From contig NZ_CP034036.1 of NCBI RefSeq assembly GCF_005484965.1, positions 1,364,001 to 1,428,000 of the forward strand: a stretch of 64,000 bases of DNA. Reading direction: 5' to 3'. Source of the stretch: Brenneria nigrifluens DSM 30175 = ATCC 13028 (lineage in GTDB: Bacteria > Pseudomonadota > Gammaproteobacteria > Enterobacterales > Enterobacteriaceae). The number at the start of each line of letters is the position of its first letter. Positions within the stretch are counted from its first letter, which is position 1. The notes under the pieces were generated by a model that had not been told where the DNA came from, ran no database searches, and saw nothing but the letters and a program-made list of their open reading frames with translations. Both the position numbers and the translations under genes were made by a program. Positions 1 through 8,232 of this stretch are shown one piece after another.

Positions 1-267
1 TAGATGCGATCGTCGATAAATGCCATTTTGCGCCACACATTATCCACGGCGGCGGGCGGTTTTGTGAAACATCTCAAGGGTTGAACGCCCGTGCTCGGCG
101 CAGCGGGCTATCAGCCAATCCCGCAACCTGAAATATGCAGCGGCGATATGCGGTTGCGCTCTCGTTAATTTTGCTTATAAATAAGCAGGTTGTCTCCCTG
201 ATGATGAATAAGGGTGGTAACCTGTGAACGATAAGGCATGACGGATAGTAATTAGAGGAAAGTAAGT

Positions 268-675
268 ATGGCGGGTTCAACGCGCAGCATTATGGTTTCA
301 AACGGACTTCAGACGATACTCAATATCGGACTGCTGATATTGGCGACCATTCTGGTGATCTTTCTGGGGAAGGAAACCTACCATTTGGCGCAGGTGCTGC
401 TGGTCACCAATGAGAAAGAGTCGTCCTATCAGCTGATTGAAAGCATCGTCATCTACTTTCTCTACTTCGAGTTTATCGCGCTGATCGTCAAGTATTTTCA
501 ATCGGGATACCATTTTCCGCTGCGCTATTTTGTCTATATCGGCATCACGGCGATTATCCGGCTGATTATCGTCGATCACAAAAATCCCATCGATACGCTG
601 ATTTACGCCGCCTCCATCCTGCTGTTGGTGATTACGCTCTATCTGGCGAACAGTAATCGCCTGAGGCGCGAATAG
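268..675 (+). CDS. psiE: Phosphate-starvation-inducible membrane protein PsiE
   Basis: A 135-residue inner-membrane protein matching PsiE in length (E. coli about 136) and in the pattern of four hydrophobic segments (roughly residues 15-35, 55-75, 83-103 and 108-128). The conserved-looking charged pair VDHKNP lies between the last two segments. In E. coli psiE belongs to the phosphate and cAMP-CRP responses, but the molecular role is unknown. The ATG is preceded by AGAGGAAAG, a usable ribosome-binding site. I could not point to a clear Pho box upstream. A short dyad (GCTTAT, 2-nt gap, ATAAGC at 173-186) sits in the leader. The gene is followed directly by the element with IS50-like ends. Confidence 0.9.
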   Translation: MAGSTRSIMVSNGLQTILNIGLLILATILVIFLGKETYHLAQVLLVTNEKESSYQLIESIVIYFLYFEFIALIVKYFQSGYHFPLRYFVYIGITAIIRLIIVDHKNPIDTLIYAASILLLVITLYLANSNRLRRE

Positions 676-715
676 TTCTCGGCTGACCCCACCCCGACCC
701 ACCCCTTCGCAGGGG

Positions 716-1137
716 CTGTCTCTTAGTCACATATTTACTGTTAACGGTATATGTGAGTTCAGCGCTATTTCGTGCGCTAGAAGGGCGTCATTTCTCTGCT
801 ATGTCGCAGCACGCGCCCGACGCAGGGTGGTTCAAGCGCCACCACCCTCCGGACCCGGGCTTGTGGCTGAAATCACGTCGCTGACGCGATGCCTTCGGCG
901 GTCGCCCCCTTCCCCGAACCGCCAGTGACGGAATACTCGTCTCATCCCTGAGACTCGCCCTACCGGGCCAGCGCGGCACTGGCTTGCGCCGCTTCCCTGC
1001 GGCGCATTCGCGGGGTCGTCCACCTCAGCGTGATTTCTTACGCCGACGAAAAGCAAAAAACAAAGAACCAAGAATGAACCCAAGACCAGAATACACATGG
1101 CCTCTAGAGGTTCCTTGGATTTGTGTATAAGAGACAG
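716..1137. mobile_element. 422-bp segment bounded by Tn5/IS50-like inverted ends (MITE-like or IS remnant)
   Basis: The left end at 716-734 reads CTGTCTCTTAGTCACATAT. The right end at 1119-1137, read on the minus strand, is CTGTCTCTTATACACAAAT. The two match at 16 of 19 positions in inverted orientation and closely resemble the 19-bp ends of Tn5/IS50 (IS4 family). No transposase gene lies between them. The interior is GC-rich and holds a plus-strand open stretch (about 874-1129) without a good start, plus a minus-strand ORF (832-1098) with a hydrophobic N-terminus; neither is convincing as a gene. I see no 9-bp target duplication: the flanks are TCGCAGGGG on the left and CTGACAAGG on the right. 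A non-autonomous element or a deleted IS is the simplest reading. An assembly or adapter artefact is unlikely because both ends deviate from the mosaic end. Confidence 0.55.
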
Positions 1138-1192
1138 CTGACAAGGGGGAGGCCGGGAGGGGGGGAGCGGCAGGCGTCGCTGGGGCGGTGAT

Positions 1193-2092
1193 TCACCCCA
1201 GCAGCGCGCACTGCGGCGGCAGATGACAACGGATGGCCGCCGGGATCACTTCGATACGAAAACGATTCGCCTTGAGCGGTTCGCCGTCCAGATTAAACGT
1301 CATCTCATCGGGGGCGGTAATTTCCAGCCAGGGCAGGGTGGCGGAAATCAGATTCTGGTTTTCGCCGTCGGTAAACCAGGCCTGCAGCATATTGGGCAAC
1401 AGCTCCTGCGCCGACAGGATGCGCAGTTCCAGCAGACCGTCATTGATTAATCCATCCGGGCAGAGCAACTGACCACCGCCGGCCTGACGGCCGTTTCCCA
1501 CCGCAATGACCAGCGTGTCTCCCGACCAGTTGAAGTCCGGCCCGCGAATTTCGCAGCGTTCCGCTTGCAGCATATCCATGCGCAGCAGCGCGTGCAGAAT
1601 ATAGGACGCGCCGCCGAGCGCCGATTTCATTCTCGCCGGGGTTTCGGTGGTAATACGGGTAGCGAATCCGCCGGTCGCCATATTGATGAAATAGTGCTCG
1701 TCATTCACTTTCGCCAAGTCAATGGCGCAGGCCCGGCCTTTGACGGCCAGCGTCAGGGCGTTGCGCAGGTCGAGGGGAATCTGGCAACTGGTGGCGAAAT
1801 CGTTGGCGGTTCCCAACGGGATAATCCCCAGACAAGGGCGTGCCGTCGCGGGCTGAACCGCCAGCGCGCCGGCAACTTCATTGATTGTGCCGTCGCCCCC
1901 GGCGGCGATGACGTTCTCCACTTTTAGCCGGGCGGCTTCCTCTACATAGCGCCGCGCGTCGCCAAACTCCCAGGTTACTCTGACGAGCAGCCGGTATCCA
2001 TCCTGACGTAGCAGCTCAATTGCCTGACGAAGTTCCTCATTATCCGCGCTTTTTCCATTCAGAATGAGCAGCGTGGCTGGGGGCTGAACCAT
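1193..2092 (-). CDS. yegS: Lipid kinase YegS (diacylglycerol kinase family)
   Basis: A 299-residue protein with the diacylglycerol-kinase catalytic fold: the nucleotide loop GGDGTINEV near residue 65-73, PLGTANDFA near 95-103, and the C-terminal NLDGEP motif. In E. coli YegS phosphorylates phosphatidylglycerol in vitro. An in-frame ATG 33 nt upstream would give 310 residues. I chose the inner ATG at 2092 because GGAG lies 6 nt before it and because the resulting N-terminus (MVQPPATLLILNGK) matches the E. coli start in length. The next gene upstream on this strand is trhP, with cyaR between them. The promoter was not identified. Confidence 0.92.
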   Translation of the reverse strand: MVQPPATLLILNGKSADNEELRQAIELLRQDGYRLLVRVTWEFGDARRYVEEAARLKVENVIAAGGDGTINEVAGALAVQPATARPCLGIIPLGTANDFATSCQIPLDLRNALTLAVKGRACAIDLAKVNDEHYFINMATGGFATRITTETPARMKSALGGASYILHALLRMDMLQAERCEIRGPDFNWSGDTLVIAVGNGRQAGGGQLLCPDGLINDGLLELRILSAQELLPNMLQAWFTDGENQNLISATLPWLEITAPDEMTFNLDGEPLKANRFRIEVIPAAIRCHLPPQCALLG

Positions 2093-2221
2093 GGTGTTCT
2101 CCATATTCGGTATTGCTGATGACATGCCGGATGCTCAATGCCCTCTAATCATAGTGACTAAATACCCGGGCCGATATCGGAAGATTCGGTGAACGGGGAG
2201 GAAAAGGTGGGAAGCCGGAAA

Positions 2222-2313
2222 AGAAAAAGCCAGCTCAAGGGAGATTGAGCTGGCCAAGGAGGTGGTTCCTAGTAGTATCACTACGCTTATTTTTCGTTCT
2301 ATATTTTCTCAGC
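2222..2313 (-). ncRNA. cyaR: CyaR (RyeE) Hfq-dependent small RNA
   Basis: Downstream of trhP on the same strand, as in E. coli. The minus strand starts GCTGAGAAAATATAG, carries the conserved block AGGAACCACCTCCTT at about 2256-2271, then a perfect 10-bp stem (2229-2238 with 2245-2254) around the loop TCTCCC, ending in TTTTTCTTTT. E. coli CyaR has the same start, the same block and the loop sequence AATCTCCCTT. The estimated length is 92 nt against 87 nt in E. coli. CyaR is known to repress ompX, nadE, luxS and other mRNAs by pairing through the CCUCC region, which is intact here. The hairpin may also end the trhP transcript. Confidence 0.92.
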
Positions 2314-2362
2314 GTCGCCATAGTAACCACAAGTCCGCGTCATTGATGTGATCTGATTCTAA
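2314..2362 (-). promoter_or_regulatory. cyaR promoter with class II CRP site
   Basis: On the minus strand a -10 element TACTAT (2320-2325) ends 6 nt before the inferred cyaR start at 2313. A CRP site with one perfect half (TCACA, plus-strand TGTGA at 2347-2351) and one weak half (2358-2362) is centred between 2354 and 2355. That is exactly -41.5 from the inferred start, the class II activation position. E. coli cyaR is activated by CRP, so the spacing supports both the start site and the regulation. Confidence 0.75.
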
Positions 2363-2399
2363 TATTTGTCAAAAGCCACATCATTTGTGGAACATTCCG

Positions 2400-3761
2400 C
2401 TATTTTTTATGGGGGTTTCGTGTTGTGGTGCCCGGCAAATTGCGCAACAGCAGCGCGTATTGCAGATCGATTTCCTCAGGCATCGGCAAATAGACGATGT
2501 GTCCGTTGCCCGGCGCGACGTCGGTCGCCTGCCCTTTGGCGTTCTGCATCGCTTCAATGGTGAATTGAACATTTCCGCCCGGCGTCATCATTTCCACGCT
2601 GTCGCCGCAGGAGAATTTGTTTTTCACCGCCACTTCCGCCAGCCCGTTGCGGCGCTCGCCGGTGAATTCGCCGACGAACTGCTGGCGGTCGGATACCGAA
2701 TAGCCGTAGTCGTAATTCTGGTGATCCTCATGCACATGGCGGCGCAGGAAACCTTCGGTGTAGCCGCGGTGGGCCAGCCCTTCCAGCGTTTGCAGCAGGG
2801 TGGGATCAAAGGGTTTGCCGGCGACGGCGTCATCGATGGCGCGGCGGTATACCTGCGCGGTGCGCGCGCAGTAGTAAAACGACTTGGTGCGGCCTTCGAT
2901 CTTCAGCGAATGCACCTGCATCTGCGTCAGGCGCTCCACGTGCTGAATGGCGCGCAGGTCGCGCGAGTTCATGATATAGGTGCCGTGTTCGTCCTCAAAG
3001 GCGCTCATATATTCGCCGGGGCGCTGGCTTTCTTCCAGCATAAAGACTCTATCGGTGGGTTCGCCGATGCCCAGCGTCGGCTCGACGTTTTTTACCGCGA
3101 TGGGTTCATGCTGATGAACGATATTGCCGACTTCATCCTCTTTCCCTTCCTGCACCTTGTATTCCCAGCGGCAGGCGTTGGTGCAGGTTCCCTGATTAGG
3201 GTCGCGTTTGTTGATATAGCCGGAAAGCAGGCAGCGGCCGGAATAAGCCATGCACAGCGCGCCGTGGACGAAAATCTCCAGCTCCATCTCCGGCACCTGG
3301 CTGCGGATCTCGGCGATCTCCTCCAGCGACAGCTCGCGGGAGAGGATCACCCGGCTCAGCCCCATTTGCTGCCAGAATTTCACCGTCGCCCAGTTTACCG
3401 CGTTAGCCTGCACGGAGAGGTGGATCGGCATCTGCGGAAAGTTTTCCCGCACCAGCATAATCAGCCCCGGATCGGACATAATCAGCGCATCCGGCCCCAT
3501 CTCGACCACCGGTTGCAGGTCGCGCAGGAAGGTTTTCAGCTTGGCGTTATGCGGCGCGATATTCACCACCACATAGAATTTTTTACCCAGCTCATGGGCT
3601 TCATTGATGGCCTGCGCCAGCGTCTGGTGGTTGAATTCGTTATTGCGCACCCGCAGGCTGTAGCGGGGTTGACCGGCATAAATGGCGTCGGCGCCATAGG
3701 CAAAGGCGTAACGCATATTTTTCAGCGTACCGGCCGGAGAAAGAAGTTCCGGTTTAAACAT
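2400..3761 (-). CDS. trhP: tRNA hydroxylation protein TrhP (YegQ, U32 family)
   Basis: A 453-residue member of the U32 peptidase-like family, near-identical to E. coli YegQ from MFKPELLSPAGTL to the NPHKK C-terminus. The family signature EIFVHGALCMAYSGRCLLS (near residue 160-178) and the following CTNACRWEY cysteine cluster are present; these cysteines are thought to bind an iron-sulfur centre. TrhP supports prephenate-dependent 5-hydroxylation of uridine 34 in tRNA. The start gives the same N-terminus as E. coli, though the ribosome-binding site (GAGAGACAGC) is modest. The next genes downstream on this strand are cyaR and then yegS. Confidence 0.95.
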   Translation of the reverse strand: MFKPELLSPAGTLKNMRYAFAYGADAIYAGQPRYSLRVRNNEFNHQTLAQAINEAHELGKKFYVVVNIAPHNAKLKTFLRDLQPVVEMGPDALIMSDPGLIMLVRENFPQMPIHLSVQANAVNWATVKFWQQMGLSRVILSRELSLEEIAEIRSQVPEMELEIFVHGALCMAYSGRCLLSGYINKRDPNQGTCTNACRWEYKVQEGKEDEVGNIVHQHEPIAVKNVEPTLGIGEPTDRVFMLEESQRPGEYMSAFEDEHGTYIMNSRDLRAIQHVERLTQMQVHSLKIEGRTKSFYYCARTAQVYRRAIDDAVAGKPFDPTLLQTLEGLAHRGYTEGFLRRHVHEDHQNYDYGYSVSDRQQFVGEFTGERRNGLAEVAVKNKFSCGDSVEMMTPGGNVQFTIEAMQNAKGQATDVAPGNGHIVYLPMPEEIDLQYALLLRNLPGTTTRNPHKK

Positions 3762-4137
3762 TGCTTGCTGTCTCTCGATTCTGATTACAAGTCAGGCTGC
3801 ACCCGATGGGAGCAGTAAAGGCGGGGATTCTAGCGCTTATAAAGGGAAAAAGCAGCAGACGGCCTACAAAAAGTAGGCCTATTGAGCGCGTTGACAAAGT
3901 AGCCATTGGTAATAGCGACTCCAAATCCGTCGTTCCTGCGTACAAAAACATCGGGAATCTGAGAGAGCCCCCCAAAATCTATCCTCCTGATAAATTCCCT
4001 CAATAATAACAGGGATTGCCGCCATCAGAGCCAGCAAGGTCTCGCACTCTGTTTCCGGCATCCCTTCCTTCCTCAATATTTTGAATTTGGCGATTAATTA
4101 GATCGTGGAATGTTATAAATGTTTCTGCCCGCCACCC
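3762..4137. other. Intergenic stretch, no gene recognised
   Basis: About 375 bp between trhP and the Rpn remnant. Short overlapping frames exist on both strands (for example a minus-strand frame at 3879-4076), but none shows a recognisable domain or ribosome-binding site. The part next to 4138 probably replaced the 5' half of the rpn gene. Confidence 0.5.
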
Positions 4138-4764
4138 TCTGGGCCGTTGCTGTTCTATCAGGGAGAACGCAGCCCGTATCCGTACAGCCTGCGTTGGCTG
4201 GATGCATTTGATGATCCTGTGCTGGCGACCCGGATATACAGTAAGGATTTTCCGCTGATTGACCTCACCGTGACTTCAGATGAAGAGATTAAAACCCACC
4301 GGCGGGCGGCGTTGCTGGAATTGGTGCAAAAACATATCCGTACGCGGGATATGCTGGAACTGGCGCGAGACATCGGGTTATTATTTGAGCGCTGGCAGGT
4401 GCCGTTGATGCAGAAGCGGGCGTTGCTGTATTACATCGCGCAAACCGGCAATACATCCAGACCAGCCGATTTTATCGAAATGGTGGCGGAGCCGTTGTCA
4501 ACGGATCGGGAGGAGATAATGACGATTGCACAGCAGCTGAAACAGATTGGATTTGAAGAAGGGATGCAGGCCGGAGTAATACAGGGAAGAGAGCAAGGCA
4601 TAGAGCAAGGAATGAAAACCAGTGCGCGGCAGATTGCGCGCCAGTTACTGCTGACCGGCATGGCGCGCGAGCAGGTGCAGCAAATCACCCGGCTTTCCGA
4701 CGAGGAGATGGCGCAGTTGGCGCTCTCCGCTAACATCCAAGATGATTTATCAGATAATGCTTAA
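4138..4764 (+). pseudogene. Rpn/YhgA-like recombination-promoting nuclease, N-terminally truncated
   Basis: The frame from about 4138 (PLLFYQGERSPYPYSL onward) matches the C-terminal two thirds of Rpn family proteins, including the HRRAALLELVQKHIR segment and the glutamine/glycine-rich region near the C-terminus that precedes the last helix (LTGMAREQVQQITRLS). Intact Rpn proteins are about 290-320 residues. Here the first 130 or so, which carry the PD-(D/E)XK nuclease core, are missing, and the sequence before PLLFYQGE is unrelated. An ATG at 4105 keeps a 219-codon frame open, so a short protein could still be made, but it would lack the nuclease centre. Confidence 0.75.
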
Positions 4765-4992
4765 TTATTTTCTCGGGATTCCTCAGATCGGGAATGCTTT
4801 TGAACACCGCTTGCGGTGGCCCGCAGGGCGAGTCCCAGGAATATGGGGCGAGTGACCAGGAATCTTCTTGATATCAATGTATTAGCTGAAAGCAGATCCC
4901 CGACTACCGCCGCGGGGATGACCGGTGGTGGTATTTCGGAGATGACTATGCCGGAGTGGGGTTGTCAACAATCTCCTATTGGGCGAGTTTCC

Positions 4993-5955
4993 TCAGCGGG
5001 CGACGGCAACCACGGATTCGCCCAGCGCCGCGCGGTTATGCGGACGCTGTAAGTCGACGAGCGGGCCCAGCGGCACGATACCGGTCGGGTTCAGCCACAG
5101 AATGCCGTAATAACCGGCTTTGATATGGTCGATATTGACGGTCTCTTTAACGCCCGGCCACTGGTAAAGTTCGCGCAGGTAGTTCGATAGATGGGGGTAA
5201 TCTTCGATACGGCGCAGATTGCACTTGAAGGCGCCATGATAGGCCACGTCAAAACGGATTAAGGTCACGAACAGGCGCCAGTCGGCTTCCGTCAGCGTAT
5301 TGCCGGCGATATAGCGGTGCGTCGCCAGATGCGCCTCGACCTTATCCAGAGTGGCGAACAGCGTGGTGAACGCCTGGTTATAGCTCGCCTGCGTTTTGGC
5401 GAAGCCGGTTTTGTATACGCCGTTGTTGATGCCGTGGTAAATGGTTTCATTCCAGCGGTCTATCTCGCCGCGCAGCGCCGGCGGGTAGAAATCCAGCCGG
5501 TTGTCCGTCAGCGCATTAAAGCCGTCGTTCAGGATACGGATGATATCCGCCGACTCATTGTTGGCGATGCGTCCTTCCAGACGATCCCACAGTACCGGCA
5601 CCGATACTTTTCCGCTGTAGCGTTTATCCGTGGCGGTATACAGCTGATGGAGAAAACGGATTGGGCCGACGCGCTCGCCCGCATCCTGCGGCGTGCTGAA
5701 CTCCCAGCCGTTCTCCGCTATGCGCGGCTGCGCAACGGACAACTGAACGATCTCTTCCAGCCCTTTCAGCTTGCGGAAGATTAACGTACGCGAGGCCCAG
5801 GGGCAGAGATAAGAGACGAACAACTGGTAGCGGCCTTTTTCCGCGACGACCCTGGTCTGGCGGAATGTTGTCTCCTCGCGGTGAAATGCCCCGTTCTTGA
5901 TCTCTTCCGCCGCCACATCGCCGTTAACCCATTTTCCATCCACTAAACCTGACAT
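4993..5955 (-). CDS. Glutathionyl-hydroquinone reductase (xi-class GST, YqjG/EcfG type)
   Basis: A 320-residue protein with the N-terminal thioredoxin-like domain and all-helical C-terminal domain of xi-class glutathione transferases. The catalytic cysteine is Cys51 in YLCPWASRT. The NESADIIR motif (near residue 140) and the long interdomain segment are as in E. coli YqjG (328 residues). These enzymes reduce glutathionyl-hydroquinones to hydroquinones with release of glutathione disulfide. The gene stands alone between the rpn remnant and baeR. A short dyad ATCCCCG/CGGGGAT (4896-4919) lies downstream and is not a clear terminator. Confidence 0.9.
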   Translation of the reverse strand: MSGLVDGKWVNGDVAAEEIKNGAFHREETTFRQTRVVAEKGRYQLFVSYLCPWASRTLIFRKLKGLEEIVQLSVAQPRIAENGWEFSTPQDAGERVGPIRFLHQLYTATDKRYSGKVSVPVLWDRLEGRIANNESADIIRILNDGFNALTDNRLDFYPPALRGEIDRWNETIYHGINNGVYKTGFAKTQASYNQAFTTLFATLDKVEAHLATHRYIAGNTLTEADWRLFVTLIRFDVAYHGAFKCNLRRIEDYPHLSNYLRELYQWPGVKETVNIDHIKAGYYGILWLNPTGIVPLGPLVDLQRPHNRAALGESVVAVAR

Positions 5956-6139
5956 CTCGCCTCGCTTAAAATCTGATAACTATTGTCGAGCGGTAAGCCT
6001 ATCAGCCTGAGATAAAGAAAAAATGATAAATTTTTAACTAAGTCGGACAGATTTTTTGACCGGGGCGTCGATAGTCTTCCACTGCGATGACCTTCAGGCG
6101 GGGGGATTTTTTCCAGCGGCCGCTTCCGCCTGCGAATGG

Positions 6140-6853
6140 CTACACCAGCTCGCAGGGTTCGGCTTCCCAGCGATAGCCCATGCCGTAAACGGTGCGGATA
6201 AACGAGGTTTGCTCGTCCAACTGCTCCAGCTTGCGGCGCAGGTTTTTGATATGGCTGTCGATGGTGCGGTCGGTCACCACCCGGTAATCATCGTAAAGTT
6301 TATCCAGCAGCGCCTCGCGGGAAAACACCTTGCCCGGTTCGGTGGCCAGGGTTTTGAGCAGCCGCAGTTCCGCGGGCGTCAGGTCGAGGTTTTGCCCCAG
6401 ATAGCTGGCCTGAAAACTGTTTTTATCAATCAGCAGCGCGGCCTTATCCGCCGGTTTTTGCGCCTCCGCCTGCCAGCCGCAGCGGCGCAGCAGGGTTCTT
6501 ACCCTTACCACCACTTCCCGCGGGCTGAACGGTTTACAGATATAATCATCCGCGCCGATCTCCAGCCCCAGCAGACGGTCGACCTCCTCGCTGCGCGCGG
6601 TAACCATAATGATGGGAACGTTGGAGAACCGGCGGATGGCGCGGCACAGCGTCAGGCCGTCGGTGCCCGGCAGCATCAGATCCAGCAGGATCAGCGCCGG
6701 CGGGTTTTGCTTGACCCAGTCGAGCACCTCATCGCCGTTGCTGATCCAGCGCGTCTGGTAATCCGCCGCCTGGAGATAGTCAACCAGCAGTTGCCCCAGT
6801 TTGGGCTCATCTTCAACGATCAGGACCGGCACGGCGGATTCAGTGGTCATCAT
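6140..6853 (-). CDS. baeR: Envelope-stress response regulator BaeR
   Basis: An OmpR-type response regulator. The receiver domain has the acidic pair in VLIVEDEPKLG and the phosphoacceptor Asp58 in LLDLMLPGTDG; the switch and lysine region reads ADDYICKPFSPRE. A winged-helix DNA-binding domain follows, with recognition helix VVTDRTIDSHIKNLRRKL. Length about 237 residues against 240 in E. coli. I start at the tandem ATG at 6853/6850 just after the baeS stop; the longer open frame to 6886 would run into baeS. With BaeS it activates mdtABCD, acrD and spy in response to indole, metals and other envelope stress. Confidence 0.95.
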   Translation of the reverse strand: MMTTESAVPVLIVEDEPKLGQLLVDYLQAADYQTRWISNGDEVLDWVKQNPPALILLDLMLPGTDGLTLCRAIRRFSNVPIIMVTARSEEVDRLLGLEIGADDYICKPFSPREVVVRVRTLLRRCGWQAEAQKPADKAALLIDKNSFQASYLGQNLDLTPAELRLLKTLATEPGKVFSREALLDKLYDDYRVVTDRTIDSHIKNLRRKLEQLDEQTSFIRTVYGMGYRWEAEPCELV

Positions 6854-6857
6854 TACT

Positions 6858-8225
6858 CTATTCTGGCGGATGCAAGGGAAGTTCAACGCTAATCAGCAGT
6901 CCCCCCAAGGGAGAATGCTCAGCATACAGTCGTCCGTCGTGCGCCTCAACGATATTGTGACAGATGGCCAGCCCCAGTCCGGAACCGCCGCTGGCGCGAT
7001 TGCGCGAGCCTTCCGCGCGGTAAAAACGGTCGAATATCAGCGCCAGCTGCTCGTCGGTTACCCCCGGCGCGCTGTCCTGCCAGGTGATGACCAGCCGTTG
7101 GTGGCGCACCGCCGCCGCGATGTGTAAGGTTCCCGGTTCGTCGGTATAGCGCAGGCTGTTTTCCAGCAGGTTGTTGAACAACTGGTTTAAACGGTGCGCG
7201 TCGCCAAACACCTCGGCCCGCGGCGGAAAGTCGGTGGTCAGGGTAATGCGCTTTTTGCGGTAGCGTTCGTGAAAGGTGGCGATGGCGATATGCAGCAGCC
7301 GTACCACATCCACGGAGACCTTGCGATAGGCCAGCGTACCCCGATCGGATAACGAGAGCTGGTGCAGGTCGTCCACCAGTTTGGTCAGGGTGGCCACCTC
7401 CCCCTGGAGCGATTGCAGCGACGCGGCGTCGGGCCGGCGCACGCCGTCCTGCAAGGCTTCCAGCTCGCCGCGCAGCACCGCCAGCGGGGTGCGCAGCTCA
7501 TGGGATACATCCGCCATAAAGGCGCGGCGGGACTGCTCGTTTTTCTCCAGCGCGCCGGCAAGCTGGTTAAAATCCTGCGCCAGCCGCCCCAGCTCGTCGT
7601 GGGCGCTGGCGGTGACGCGGGCGCTGAAATCGCCCGCCGCCAGACGATGAATGCCGTTGACCAGCCGTTTGACCGGCGCCAGCAGACCGCGGGAGGTCAG
7701 CCAGGTGGCGATGATCGCCAGCAGGGTCGATAGCGCGACGATCAGCCAACTGGTGCGCTGTTGCTGCCGGTCGAAATTGATATCGGCGTTGCGGGTCAGG
7801 CGTTCGGAAGAGGAGGCGACTACCCAGCCGACGGTCTGATTCTGCGCCCTGATGGGCTGCCAGGTGCTCTCTTCCGTTATGGGCGCCGGAGAGCCGTACA
7901 GCCTGTTTTTTTCCGCATCCAGCACCCACAGGCGAACGCGCCAGCCCTGCATGGCATGATCGTCGTCGCTGTTCTGATCCATAGAGTGCAGCATTTTGAA
8001 CACCAGGCGCCCGTTGTTGCGCAAAAAAGACCAGTCGCCGTGCTGCTGATATTGCTCCGCCAGCGCGTCGCGCAACTGCGCCACCCGCTGTTCGTTGCCG
8101 CGTTTGACGTAGTCGATAAATCCGCGTTCGAAGCTGAGGCGCACGCCCCAGTGCATGGTAATCAGCACCAGCAGGCAGGTGGCGAAAATCGCCAGGAATA
8201 ATTTAGCGGTGATCCCGAATTTCAT
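6858..8225 (-). CDS. baeS: Sensor histidine kinase BaeS
   Basis: A 455-residue membrane sensor kinase. It has a TM segment at about 7-28, a periplasmic sensor region, a second TM at about 159-178, then HAMP. The HisKA domain carries the phosphorylated His242 in DVSHELRTPLAV. The ATPase domain has the N-box (NNLLENSLRYT) and G-boxes (GSGLGLAI). E. coli BaeS is 467 residues. It is the penultimate gene of the mdtABCD-baeSR operon, 7 bp after mdtD and 4 bp before baeR, so coupled expression is likely. Confidence 0.95.
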   Translation of the reverse strand: MKFGITAKLFLAIFATCLLVLITMHWGVRLSFERGFIDYVKRGNEQRVAQLRDALAEQYQQHGDWSFLRNNGRLVFKMLHSMDQNSDDDHAMQGWRVRLWVLDAEKNRLYGSPAPITEESTWQPIRAQNQTVGWVVASSSERLTRNADINFDRQQQRTSWLIVALSTLLAIIATWLTSRGLLAPVKRLVNGIHRLAAGDFSARVTASAHDELGRLAQDFNQLAGALEKNEQSRRAFMADVSHELRTPLAVLRGELEALQDGVRRPDAASLQSLQGEVATLTKLVDDLHQLSLSDRGTLAYRKVSVDVVRLLHIAIATFHERYRKKRITLTTDFPPRAEVFGDAHRLNQLFNNLLENSLRYTDEPGTLHIAAAVRHQRLVITWQDSAPGVTDEQLALIFDRFYRAEGSRNRASGGSGLGLAICHNIVEAHDGRLYAEHSPLGGLLISVELPLHPPE

Positions 8226-8232
8226 GGCAACC

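Noticed and set aside
1..110. Open minus-strand frame running off the left edge (ends MAFIDDRI within the window)
   Set aside because: No ribosome-binding site, no recognisable domain and too little sequence to judge; not reported as a gene.
832..1098. Minus-strand 88-codon frame with hydrophobic N-terminus inside the IS50-ended segment
   Set aside because: No ribosome-binding site and low-complexity basic remainder; most likely chance coding in a GC-rich repeat.
2385..3818. 477-codon plus-strand frame opposite trhP
   Set aside because: A shadow of trhP: composition is histidine/arginine-rich without domains, as expected from antisense reading of a GC-rich gene.
4896..4919. ATCCCCG/CGGGGAT dyad as a REP-type element
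   Set aside because: A single short dyad without a second copy in the window; not enough for a repeat family.
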